Shown piece after piece: positions 1-6,440 of a stretch of DNA of 8,488 bases; position 1 is the first letter of the stretch; each line of letters starts with the position of its first letter. The position numbers and the translations under genes are program-made. Origin of the DNA: Acidobacteriaceae bacterium (GTDB taxonomy: Bacteria > Acidobacteriota > Terriglobia > Terriglobales > Acidobacteriaceae); the NCBI GenBank assembly GCA_003164255.1, contig PLST01000300.1:9905-18392 (forward strand), in the 5' to 3' direction. The notes under the pieces are model-generated. The model was not told the DNA's origin and made no database searches. It saw only the letters and a program-made list of their open reading frames with translations.

Positions 1-141
1 GCACCGTGACAGGAGTCACGCACGTCGCCTCATTCGCAAGTTTCAAACTCGAAATGGCCTGATTTTCCGGCGCGATTCCCAATCGGGAAACTCCACCAGT
101 AAGGTTTGAACGCACGCAACAGGGCATTCCCGGACATCCAT
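1..141. other. Intergenic region downstream of the beta-barrel gene, no gene seen
   Basis: No ORF with coding character is present. There are two small inverted repeats: CGTGAC with GTCACG around AGGA (5-20, perfect 6-bp stem) and TTCCC with GGGAA around AATC (76-89). Neither is followed by a T run on the minus strand within the window, so I cannot call a terminator for the upstream operon. Confidence 0.5.
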
Positions 142-693
142 TCAGAAGACCCGCACACGCAACCCGGCGCTGACCACAAAGGAAGACATGGCCCCATACG
201 TAAACTGCGGCCAGCACTGGTACTCCACATCCGCCGCGCGCACGTAGAGCCTCCGCCTCACCTTCAAGTCGACTCCGCCGCCCACCGTCACCACAAGGAA
301 CCTGCCTCGCGCCAGGTCATACGGAAAGTTGAAATCGCCAAACCCAACCATGCCCTTGCCATAGGCCTGCAGATTGCCGAAGCTGTGGTGATAGCGCGGA
401 CCAACCGAGTAGGTCTCCGTGTGCACATTCGCTCGCTGGTTCAGCTCCACCCAGCGGCCCTCCAGTTCCACTCCTAGAGGGCTCTGCGCATCCAGATCCA
501 CAAAGCCCGTCACGCCTCCCATGGTGCGCACGCCGTATTGCAGGTAGATCCCCGAACCCGCCACTCCGGCTGAAACCCGCAGTCGGCCCGCATCTCCGTC
601 TGGAACCGTCTGGCCGTGCGCCCCGGCAACCAGGCAAAGGCTCAATGCCAGCGTCACAGCCGCATTTGACCGCTCCCTTTGCCATCTCGTCAT
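142..693 (-). CDS. Small outer-membrane beta-barrel protein
   Basis: This 183-residue protein has an N-terminal signal peptide: basic residues in MTRWQRER, a hydrophobic core at about residues 11-24, and likely cleavage after AHG near residue 27. The remaining 155 residues or so alternate polar and hydrophobic or aromatic positions in short strands, for example GIYLQYG, GVELEGRWVEL, ETYSVGPRYHH and SFVVSAGLRVRVF. The chain ends in phenylalanine, the usual C-terminal signal of barrels inserted by the BAM machinery. The size fits an eight-stranded OmpX/OmpA-like barrel. A conserved-looking WPQFTYGAMSSF segment (residues 161-172) precedes the last strand. The start lies 10 bp after the stop of the large NHL/Ig gene, so the two are probably co-transcribed. 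A run of eight A residues sits directly before the ATG, with only a weak AGAG behind it as ribosome-binding site. The barrel assignment is fairly secure; the cargo or function is unknown. Confidence 0.85.
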   Translation of the reverse strand: MTRWQRERSNAAVTLALSLCLVAGAHGQTVPDGDAGRLRVSAGVAGSGIYLQYGVRTMGGVTGFVDLDAQSPLGVELEGRWVELNQRANVHTETYSVGPRYHHSFGNLQAYGKGMVGFGDFNFPYDLARGRFLVVTVGGGVDLKVRRRLYVRAADVEYQCWPQFTYGAMSSFVVSAGLRVRVF

Positions 694-703
694 TTTTTTT
701 GCT

Positions 704-3700
704 CTAGTTCGTGATGATCAACATCACGTTCTGGTAATGAACCATGTTGGTGGTGGTCCCCGTCGCGGTTACCTCGATCACGTACGTGCCCGGCGTCGCG
801 CTGCCCATACTCATCCCGCCGCAGCCGGCCATCAGCAGGGTTGCCGCTGAGAGCAACATCGCCAGCAACACATTCCAGACTCCCGTGTGCCGCCTGCGAA
901 ATCTCCACAAGATTCCTCCGAACAGCAGGCTGAACGACAGCAGCGCCCCGGCCAGCGATCTCCTACGGCCGGGGCTCTGCCCGTTCATGGCCGATGCGCC
1001 TCCGCTCAGCGGATCATTGGTGTCAATCGTCAATTGATCCGAGGCGGTCCCGTTGGCGGCCAGCGCGACGCTGAGCGGCGAAAAGTGACAGGTGACCCCC
1101 GCCGGCAGCGACCCGCAACCCAGCCCAATGGAGTCAGCAAATCCGGCGCTCGACGTCAGCGTCACGATCACAGTCGCATTTTGTGTTGTCTTCAGCGTGA
1201 TCGTCGGCTCCAGCGAGACACTGAAGCTCCCTGCCGTGCCCGCAATCTCAACCCCTTGCGACGTCGACGAGACGTCGATCGCGTCGCCGCCATAAACCGC
1301 GACCACGGAGTAATTGCCGTTGGGCAACGTCGGCGTAAAACTGGCCACGCCGCTGGCGTCGAGCGTAGACGTACCCAGGACTGTGCTACCGCTCGTGAAC
1401 GTGACCGTACCAGCCGGCGCAGGACCTGATGCAGCAACAACCGTAGCCACCAGCACCGCCTGCGGACTCGCGCCTGTTGTCTTCGAAGTCGTCAGCTGGG
1501 TCGTCGTGGCAATGGGAGATACCGTTTGGCTGATCGGCGAGGAACTGCTCCCGGTGTTGACCGTGTCGCCCCCATAGCTTGCGGTCATCGTGTGCGTTCC
1601 CACGGTCAGCGCAGAAGTAGTGAACCTGGCCACAGCCGGACTGCCCGCCAGAGCCCCCGTTCCGATCGTTACGCCGCTATCGAGAAAATTTACCACCCCG
1701 CTTGCTGCTGTGTTTCCGCTCGCGCTAATCGTTGCTGTAAACGTCACCGGGCTTAAGTACGTCGAAGGATTCCCGGACGACGTGATCGCAATAGTCGTCG
1801 CCGTCTGCACAGTCTCGTTGAGGACCTGCGATGTGCTGCCCTCGATGCCTTTTGCCGCATCGCCTCCGTATGTCGCCGTGATCGGGTGAGCGCCCCCACT
1901 CAGTTTTGTCGTGTAGGCTGCCGTCGCGCTTCCATTCAACACCACGTTCTGCAGAATTGTGGTGCCGTCGATGAACGTGATACTTCCGTCCGGCGTCACG
2001 CCTCCCCCTCCCAACGCAGCCGCCGTCGCTGTCAGCGTGACGCTCTGTCCTGGCAAGGACGGGTTCGCGCTTGAGGCCACGCTTGTTGAAGTGCCTTCAA
2101 GCACGTCCTGCATCAGCGGTGGCCTGGGCTGTCCCAACCCGTTCGGGTCTGTCGAGCTCGAACTCGTGTGCCCCGGATCTCCGCTATACGATGCGGTGAT
2201 CGGGTGTTTTCCCACCGCAAGCATCGCCGTCGAACTCACCGCCGTCGCGGTGGTTGCCGCTCCGCCCAGCGCCACGCCGGACGCAAGCGTGGTTGATCCG
2301 TCAAGGAAGGTCACCGTTCCCGTAAGGTTGCCCGCACTCGCTCCCGTCGTGACCGTCGCCGTCAAGGTCACGCCCTGGCCAAAGCCCGATGGATTCAGGC
2401 TTGACGCCACCGTTGTGGTTGTCGAATTGACGGCGGTTGCATCGCCCACCATTTCAATCGCAAGCGGCGAGTTCACCGTATCGCCCGCATTGCCGACGTT
2501 GATGATACCTGCCACGGGATTGCCCGCCACCATAGGCGCAAACACCACCCCTGCCGCGCAATCGCCGGCTACCGCAAGCGGTGGATTGCCGATCGTGCAG
2601 GTGGTCGTCGCCGCATCGAGCGCCGTGTTCGCTCCCGGGCTCATCGCGGTTATATCGAGCGCTGCATTCCCGTCGTTCTCAATCGTCTGGCTCATCGCCG
2701 CAGACTTGTCGAACTGCCGCACCGGAGTCGCAACCCCCAGCACAGCCACATTTCCCTCGACCTCCCTCACAACCATGTTGAGCGTATCGGCGACAAACAG
2801 ATTGCCCTTCCCATCCAACGCCAGCCCTGTCGGCCCGTAAAACGTCGCGGCGTTCACCGTACCGCCCTGGTAGAGATTGCCAACGCCCGCCCCGATTGCT
2901 GTCGAGATACCCAGGCTCGCCGCATTCACCTTGCGAATCGCATTGTTTTGCGTGTCGGCAATCAATACATTCCCGGCTGCATCCACCACCACGCCCGACG
3001 GTCCCCACAATCCAGCCTGGCTGGCTGGCCCGCCGTCGCCCGAGTACGCCTGTGTGCCCGTTCCTGCCAGCGTCGCGATTGTGCTCGTCGCCGTGATCCC
3101 GCCGCCAACGGCCGCGACCTCGCGCAAGCGATTGTTCCCCATGTCCGGGATGTACATGTTTCCGGCGGCATCAAACGCAACGGCGTGGGGATAATTCAAC
3201 TCCGCACCTGTCGCCAGCCCTCCATCGCCGGAGTAGCCTCCGTCCCCATTCATGTTGGTAAAGCCGTTCCCCGCCACCGTTGAAATAGTTCCGGTCGCGC
3301 CGCTCACCATCCTGATCCGGTGGTTCCCCGTATCGGCGATGAAGAGATTTCCCCCAGCGTCAAGAGTCACGCCCTGCGGCAGCCTCAACCGCGCCGCGTT
3401 GGCCGGCCCTCCGTCCCCCAAAGGACCGCTGTTGCCGCCGCCGCCGGCCACCGCCGTAATCACCCCGGTCGCCGAGGCAATCATCCTGATCGCATTGTTG
3501 CCCGTGTCGGCAACGTACAGGTTCCCCGCGCCGTCGACTGCCACACTCGTAGGGTTGTTTAGGGTCGCTGCAGAAGCCGGGCCCTGTTCGCCACTATCAT
3601 GAGGCGCGCCGTTGCCGGCGATCGTCGCGATCACGCCGGGCGCGGAACAGGCAGTTCCCCGGATCGTTGCCGTCGCCTTGCCGGCGCAAACCATGCGGAT

Positions 3701-4342
3701 CCGGTTGTGTCCGCTGTCGGCGATGTACAGGTTCCCCGCGCCGTCCACCGCTACGCCTGCGGGCAGGCAGAGCTCCGCACTTGTCGCGGCATTCCCATCC
3801 CCAACCGAACCCAGGTAAGTGCCGTTTCCGGCCACAGTAAGCTCGTTGCCCGGAACCAGAACCCCCAGACTCCCCGTTCCCACGCCCCCCAGGAAAGTAA
3901 CGCCTAAAACGCGCCCAGCGGCGTCCTCTAGTTCCACCGCGCCCATGCGCACTCCGGGAGCCGACGGACTAAACGCAACGTACTCCGTGCAGGTTTGTCC
4001 CAGGGCGTTGAATGTCGCTGTCCCGCAGGTCGAAGCACCAGCGCCATGGGCGAAATCCATCCCCGCCGCGCCCATCGTCAGCACTTCCACGCTGCTCACC
4101 GCGCCGGTCGCTGTCGCCGTCACCGTCACACCGCGGGCCGCGGAGGCGATTCCCACGGGCTGGCTCCCAAACTGCGCCTGCGCCGCCGCGGCCATCAGCA
4201 GCAGTCCCGACGCCAGCCACGCGTTCCTCTCTCCGCGCCGCGCGCACGAGTGTCTTGAAGACTCTCCGCTGGATGATGGTCGCTCCATTGCTGCGCGGGA
4301 ATCAGGTTCCCGCCCATAGGCCACCGGCGGATTGGCAGGCAT
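704..4342 (-). CDS. Large exported NHL-propeller / Ig-like repeat protein with a C-terminal membrane hairpin
   Basis: From the ATG at 4342 the protein has 1,212 residues. A signal sequence (hydrophobic core about 42-55, probable cleavage after AQA at 56) follows an unusually long polar leader. Next come an Ig-like 'choice-of-anchor' domain (about 66-156, with STCG and TCTEYVAFSPSAPG), six NHL blades (about 194-528), a second anchor-like domain (536-636) and four Ig-like repeats of the TVTFLDG...YSGD type (about 639-1031). A last Ig-like domain begins at 1038 and is interrupted by two transmembrane segments (about 1129-1148 and 1155-1172) before the closing strands at 1183-1212. The protein is probably anchored in the inner membrane with its body in the periplasm; a binding or scaffold role is likely, with no catalytic motif seen. 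The start is uncertain: 4342 has GAAGG ten bases upstream; GTG at 4378 and ATG at 4288 lack a clear ribosome-binding site. The barrel gene at 693 follows after 10 bp. Confidence 0.88.
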   Translation of the reverse strand: MPANPPVAYGREPDSRAAMERPSSSGESSRHSCARRGERNAWLASGLLLMAAAAQAQFGSQPVGIASAARGVTVTATATGAVSSVEVLTMGAAGMDFAHGAGASTCGTATFNALGQTCTEYVAFSPSAPGVRMGAVELEDAAGRVLGVTFLGGVGTGSLGVLVPGNELTVAGNGTYLGSVGDGNAATSAELCLPAGVAVDGAGNLYIADSGHNRIRMVCAGKATATIRGTACSAPGVIATIAGNGAPHDSGEQGPASAATLNNPTSVAVDGAGNLYVADTGNNAIRMIASATGVITAVAGGGGNSGPLGDGGPANAARLRLPQGVTLDAGGNLFIADTGNHRIRMVSGATGTISTVAGNGFTNMNGDGGYSGDGGLATGAELNYPHAVAFDAAGNMYIPDMGNNRLREVAAVGGGITATSTIATLAGTGTQAYSGDGGPASQAGLWGPSGVVVDAAGNVLIADTQNNAIRKVNAASLGISTAIGAGVGNLYQGGTVNAATFYGPTGLALDGKGNLFVADTLNMVVREVEGNVAVLGVATPVRQFDKSAAMSQTIENDGNAALDITAMSPGANTALDAATTTCTIGNPPLAVAGDCAAGVVFAPMVAGNPVAGIINVGNAGDTVNSPLAIEMVGDATAVNSTTTTVASSLNPSGFGQGVTLTATVTTGASAGNLTGTVTFLDGSTTLASGVALGGAATTATAVSSTAMLAVGKHPITASYSGDPGHTSSSSTDPNGLGQPRPPLMQDVLEGTSTSVASSANPSLPGQSVTLTATAAALGGGGVTPDGSITFIDGTTILQNVVLNGSATAAYTTKLSGGAHPITATYGGDAAKGIEGSTSQVLNETVQTATTIAITSSGNPSTYLSPVTFTATISASGNTAASGVVNFLDSGVTIGTGALAGSPAVARFTTSALTVGTHTMTASYGGDTVNTGSSSSPISQTVSPIATTTQLTTSKTTGASPQAVLVATVVAASGPAPAGTVTFTSGSTVLGTSTLDASGVASFTPTLPNGNYSVVAVYGGDAIDVSSTSQGVEIAGTAGSFSVSLEPTITLKTTQNATVIVTLTSSAGFADSIGLGCGSLPAGVTCHFSPLSVALAANGTASDQLTIDTNDPLSGGASAMNGQSPGRRRSLAGALLSFSLLFGGILWRFRRRHTGVWNVLLAMLLSAATLLMAGCGGMSMGSATPGTYVIEVTATGTTTNMVHYQNVMLIITN
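1250..2428 (-). repeat. Four tandem Ig-like (Big_3_5-type) domains within the large exported protein
   Basis: Four domains of about 90-110 residues each open with T(S/T)TxVASSxNPS or a related sequence. They continue through VTLTATV and GxVTFLDGxTxL and close with HxITASYxGD followed by STSQ. This is the stalk-like Ig repeat common in bacterial surface proteins. The first repeat is longer than the others because of a proline- and glycine-rich linker (DPNGLGQPRPPLMQ) before the second. The fourth is the most diverged at its start (TTTQLTTSKTTGASPQ). The domains probably extend the propeller away from the membrane anchor. Confidence 0.82.
2759..3763 (-). repeat. Six NHL blades (beta-propeller region) within the large exported protein
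   Basis: Six copies of a roughly 26-residue motif with consensus GVAVDAAGNLYIADTGNNRI occur about every 52-75 residues. Most are separated by linkers of the form IATVAGNG...GDGGPA. The first five keep the core almost intact. The sixth (LALDGKGNLFVADTLN, ending MVVREV) is the most diverged. Six is a normal NHL propeller number, so the domain looks complete. The first two blades are also close at DNA level: 3505-3535 and 3715-3745 match at 29 of 31 positions, including an exact 21-base match, exactly 210 bp (70 codons) apart. Confidence 0.88.
4295..4313 (-). other. Perfect 7-bp GC-rich inverted repeat near the alternative start of the NHL/Ig gene
   Basis: On the coding strand GCGGGAA and TTCCCGC flank a five-base loop, CCTGA. 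The structure ends six bases before the ATG at 4288. If translation starts at 4288 it would be a hairpin in the leader, at the spot where a Shine-Dalgarno sequence should lie. If translation starts at 4342 or 4378 it is merely inside the coding region. The inverted repeat is seen directly; any role is inference. Confidence 0.4.
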
Positions 4343-4525
4343 TTCGGCCAAACCTTCGTGATCGCTCACGGTCTTCACAGATCAGGCTAGCGGGCACCGC
4401 TCTGCCGTGAATGAAATCGGGAGAGGGATTTTTCCTCGCGGTCCTGTTCCGGGAATCTGCTCGGGGCGCGGGAATTTCTCTTTCGTTTCGCTGCGGTCGC
4501 CTTCTGCGAGCACCAGCCCGCCAAT

Positions 4526-4540
4526 CCGTAGAACCTACGG
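4526..4540 (-). other. Inverted repeat across the phosphatase stop codon
   Basis: CCGTAG and CTACGG form a perfect 6-bp stem with a three-base loop, and the phosphatase TAG stop (4535-4537) lies within it. A second GC-rich stem (GCGGGC with GCTCGC, one G-T pair) follows a few bases downstream on the coding strand. Neither is followed by a T run, so this is not a convincing intrinsic terminator. It could slow 3'-end decay or help termination by another route. Confidence 0.35.
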
Positions 4541-5899
4541 CAGCACGTACGCGGGATTAATGGCCGCTTGCATCGCCGCGGCAAAGCTCTCCCACGTGCA
4601 CGACTCGTCAGTTCCGCTGCATCCCGGCACAAAGATCTCCGCGGCGGCCGGCCGATTGGCCTTGGTCAGCGGTTGCAAGTGGCGCATCTGCTCAAGTGTT
4701 TGCGCCGTGTACTCCATGCGCACAAACGGCTTGCCGCCATCGGCCGGACGCCACACTTCAAACAGCAGCGCGCCGCCCGGAGGCGTATCGTCCGCGCGTC
4801 CATCTATGATCCAGTTGATGCCCAGCGAACCCGCCGCAGCAGCAATGTTCGAATCGTGGCCCGCGATGATCAACAGCCGGTCGCCCGGCTTCTGGAGCGC
4901 CCCGGCCACGGGCTTCCCCGTTACGTTCTGCTCCAGGCTCTTCTCAATCTTGTCCAGCATGTTTGCGGCGTTCATGCGTGCCACCGGCCGCGTCCGGTAG
5001 TTGTAATCCCAGCCCGCCGAACAGAGCTGCATCAGCGCGCGCAGCGCCGCCCCGTCTACGCAGCCCCAACCCACATCGGCGTCAGGCATGCCCGTGGTGT
5101 ATTCGAGCAGAAAATTCTCTGCAAACGTTGCAGCGCTCGTCACCGGCCCGCTATAGGCCGACGAATAGGCGGTGCTTCCGCCAAATTTTGCGGGGATGTC
5201 GAAGATCGAGGTGCGTTTCGATGCGAGCGGGTCCACATGTCCGCATCCGGCCAGCACACGATCCATCGCTGCCAACTGCGGATGGAGGGCTCTAGTCAGC
5301 GAGTTCGGATCGCCGCCAATTCGCCCCGCTATCGCTGCAGCGGCCAGCGCCTCGTCCCCGGGATGCGGCCCGCCCACCATACGAAACAGCGGATCTACGG
5401 TTCCTTCCTTCTGCGCGTGAACCTCAACCGTGCATCCGGGGAACATGCCTTCGGCCAGTGCCTTCCCTGTTTCGATGGTGCGCTCATCCGTGTCGGCAAT
5501 GATCGTCACATGCGCCGCATCGTCGCAGCCCGTGGCAGCGAACAGTCCCTGCCTCGCAAAGTTCGCGCGATCCCATATCCCAAAAAGCTTGATCGCCTGG
5601 TAGCCATGCGGCGTCAGGTAGCTCGGTGGCACATCCCACTTGGGCCACGGCGCGGCTGCAAACTTGTTAATCGAACTGCCCTCGGTAATCGGCGAGCGAG
5701 TGCCGTGCCGGCTCAACACCACCACAAACTGCAGGGTCGCATTTGACAGGCTCGGATTTGAGTTGCCGTCCTGGCCGGCGCTTTGAGCCGCAGCCGGATC
5801 TCTTGCATCCGCCGTGGCGTTCTGCCCGGTAACGGTAGCGCTTACGGTCAAGAGTCCCGCAAAACAGAGATGCAGCCGCAACGCGGCACGGAGGTTCAT
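4535..5899 (-). CDS. Secreted histidine-acid phosphatase (4-phytase / glucose-1-phosphatase group)
   Basis: This 454-residue protein carries both hallmarks of histidine-acid phosphatases. RHGTRSP (residues 64-70) holds the nucleophilic histidine (H65) and phosphate-binding arginines. GHDSN (347-351) holds the HD pair that donates the proton. Further segments match the AppA/Agp branch: WPKWDVPPSYLTPHG (85-99), DERT with GMFPGC (138-156), and PPGGALLFEVWR (373-384). The usual threonine after HD in AppA is a serine here. Residues 1-25 form a signal peptide, so it should act in the periplasm or outside, releasing phosphate from phytate, sugar phosphates or similar esters; the actual substrate is not readable. 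The ATG at 5899 is preferred because GAGGA sits six bases upstream. An in-frame start at 5944 would abut the tRNA 3' end and bury the signal peptide behind an arginine-rich leader. Length suits the family. Confidence 0.9.
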   Translation of the reverse strand: MNLRAALRLHLCFAGLLTVSATVTGQNATADARDPAAAQSAGQDGNSNPSLSNATLQFVVVLSRHGTRSPITEGSSINKFAAAPWPKWDVPPSYLTPHGYQAIKLFGIWDRANFARQGLFAATGCDDAAHVTIIADTDERTIETGKALAEGMFPGCTVEVHAQKEGTVDPLFRMVGGPHPGDEALAAAAIAGRIGGDPNSLTRALHPQLAAMDRVLAGCGHVDPLASKRTSIFDIPAKFGGSTAYSSAYSGPVTSAATFAENFLLEYTTGMPDADVGWGCVDGAALRALMQLCSAGWDYNYRTRPVARMNAANMLDKIEKSLEQNVTGKPVAGALQKPGDRLLIIAGHDSNIAAAAGSLGINWIIDGRADDTPPGGALLFEVWRPADGGKPFVRMEYTAQTLEQMRHLQPLTKANRPAAAEIFVPGCSGTDESCTWESFAAAMQAAINPAYVLP

Positions 5900-5905
5900 T
5901 CGAAT

Positions 5906-5910
5906 TCCTC
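5906..5910 (-). promoter_or_regulatory. Ribosome-binding site of the phosphatase gene
   Basis: GAGGA on the coding strand lies six bases before the ATG at 5899. This good Shine-Dalgarno match is the main reason for choosing that start over the in-frame start at 5944. Confidence 0.7.
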
Positions 5911-5945
5911 GTCTTCTTCTTGGGGTCAAATCGGATGAATGCAAA

Positions 5946-6022
5946 TGGTGCGCCCGGAGAGATTCGAACTCCCGACCTAACGCTCCGGAGGCGTTCGCTC
6001 TATCCAGCTGAGCTACGGGCGC
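5946..6022 (-). tRNA. tRNA-Arg (anticodon CCG)
   Basis: Read on the minus strand, the 77 bases fold as a complete cloverleaf. The acceptor stem is GCGCCCG with CGGGCGC, and the D arm is GCTC...GAGC. The anticodon stem is AACGC with GCGTT around the loop CTCCGGA, and the T arm is GGGAG-TTCGAAT-CTCTC with one G-T pair. The discriminator base is A and the CCA end is encoded (5946-5948). Loop positions 34-36 read CCG, which decodes the arginine codon CGG. No clear promoter hexamers are seen upstream; TATGCT at 6031-6036 is a possible -10 without a good -35. Confidence 0.97.
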
Positions 6023-6082
6023 GCTCTATAAGCATACCGCATTTGGGTATTCCGGACTTCCCAGGCCTGCCTGCAGCGTTCG

Positions 6083-6142
6083 GTCCCTAGCCTCAGTCCC
6101 GAGTCCCTCAGTCCCTTAGTCCCTTGTTCCCTTGTTCCCTGC
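6083..6142. repeat. Degenerate octamer tandem repeat (GTCCCTYA / TRAGGGAC)
   Basis: On the plus strand about seven units follow one another: GTCCCTAG with a five-base remainder, GTCCCGA (seven bases), GTCCCTCA, GTCCCTTA, GTCCCTTG, TTCCCTTG and TTCCCTGC. The CCCT core is conserved at an eight-base period, broken only at the low-coordinate end. The array covers the last ten or so codons and the stop of the 93-residue ORF and then extends into the intergenic region towards the tRNA. Confidence 0.85.
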
Positions 6143-6389
6143 TTTTACGCAGCTCTTCCATCACCGACTGGATCAGCTGCTTGGCTCCCTCCATGCCCGC
6201 CAGCACTGCCTGCAGATCCAGTGCCGGCTTCGATGGGTTGCGGCTCGAGGCACAATACACGCCGTGTTGCCCCACCATGATCAGCGAGTCGGTCAGCAGG
6301 TCAAGCGCCACCGCCAGCCGGCCCCGCTCCACGCCCATCATGAACTCGTGCCGTTCCAACTCGGTCCGCTTCTCGTTGAAGATATCCAT
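6108..6389 (-). CDS. Hypothetical 93-residue helical protein
   Basis: I do not recognise a family. The sequence is mostly predicted helix: a charged N-terminus (MDIFNEKRTELERHEF), an amphipathic stretch (RLAVALDLLTDSLIMVG), a short loop (YCASSRNPSKPA) and a second helix (LQAVLAGMEGAKQLIQSVMEELRK). There is no signal peptide or convincing membrane span. Codons up to about residue 82 are strongly G/C-biased in the third position, as in the neighbours, which supports real coding on this strand rather than the opposite-strand ORF. The final ten or so residues (SREQGNKGLRD) are encoded by the octamer repeat and lose that bias, so the original C-terminus may have been different. GGAG sits only two bases before the ATG, so the start is somewhat uncertain. 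It begins 51 bp after the TIM-barrel gene and may be the last gene of that transcript. Confidence 0.6.
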   Translation of the reverse strand: MDIFNEKRTELERHEFMMGVERGRLAVALDLLTDSLIMVGQHGVYCASSRNPSKPALDLQAVLAGMEGAKQLIQSVMEELRKSREQGNKGLRD

Positions 6390-6440
6390 CTCTCCAGCCT
6401 AAACGAAGCGCCGACTCGAATCGCCAATCCCTCAAAAAGT

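Noticed and set aside
5..20. Perfect inverted repeat as terminator for the barrel operon
   Set aside because: The stem is only 6 bp, lies more than 120 bp from the stop codon, and no T run is visible on the minus strand before the window ends.
30..230. 66-residue minus-strand frame near the window start
   Set aside because: It overlaps the end of the beta-barrel gene in another frame and has no ribosome-binding site, domain or coding bias of its own.
809..890. Lipobox-like LMAGC in the second transmembrane segment of the NHL/Ig protein
   Set aside because: It lies near the C-terminus of a protein that already has an N-terminal signal peptide, so it is not a lipoprotein signal in this context.
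890..960. PEP-CTERM or sortase-like tail (hydrophobic segment followed by RFRRRH)
   Set aside because: No PEP, LPXTG or similar motif precedes it. The chain continues through a second membrane segment and more strands instead of ending.
1959..2840. 293-residue open frame on the plus strand
   Set aside because: It lies entirely opposite the NHL/Ig gene. Its proline-, valine- and alanine-rich composition is what the complement of a G+C-rich repeat gene gives, and no domain or start signal is seen.
4568..5746. 392-residue open frame on the plus strand
   Set aside because: It is antisense to the phosphatase gene, which has clear catalytic motifs. The product is arginine- and histidine-rich without recognisable features, as expected for a shadow frame.
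5946..6022. tRNA gene as an integration site for a mobile element
   Set aside because: No repeat of the tRNA 3' end, integrase or foreign-looking gene is present in the window; the neighbours share the same base composition.
6083..6142. CRISPR array
   Set aside because: The units are eight bases long and contiguous, with no unique spacers.
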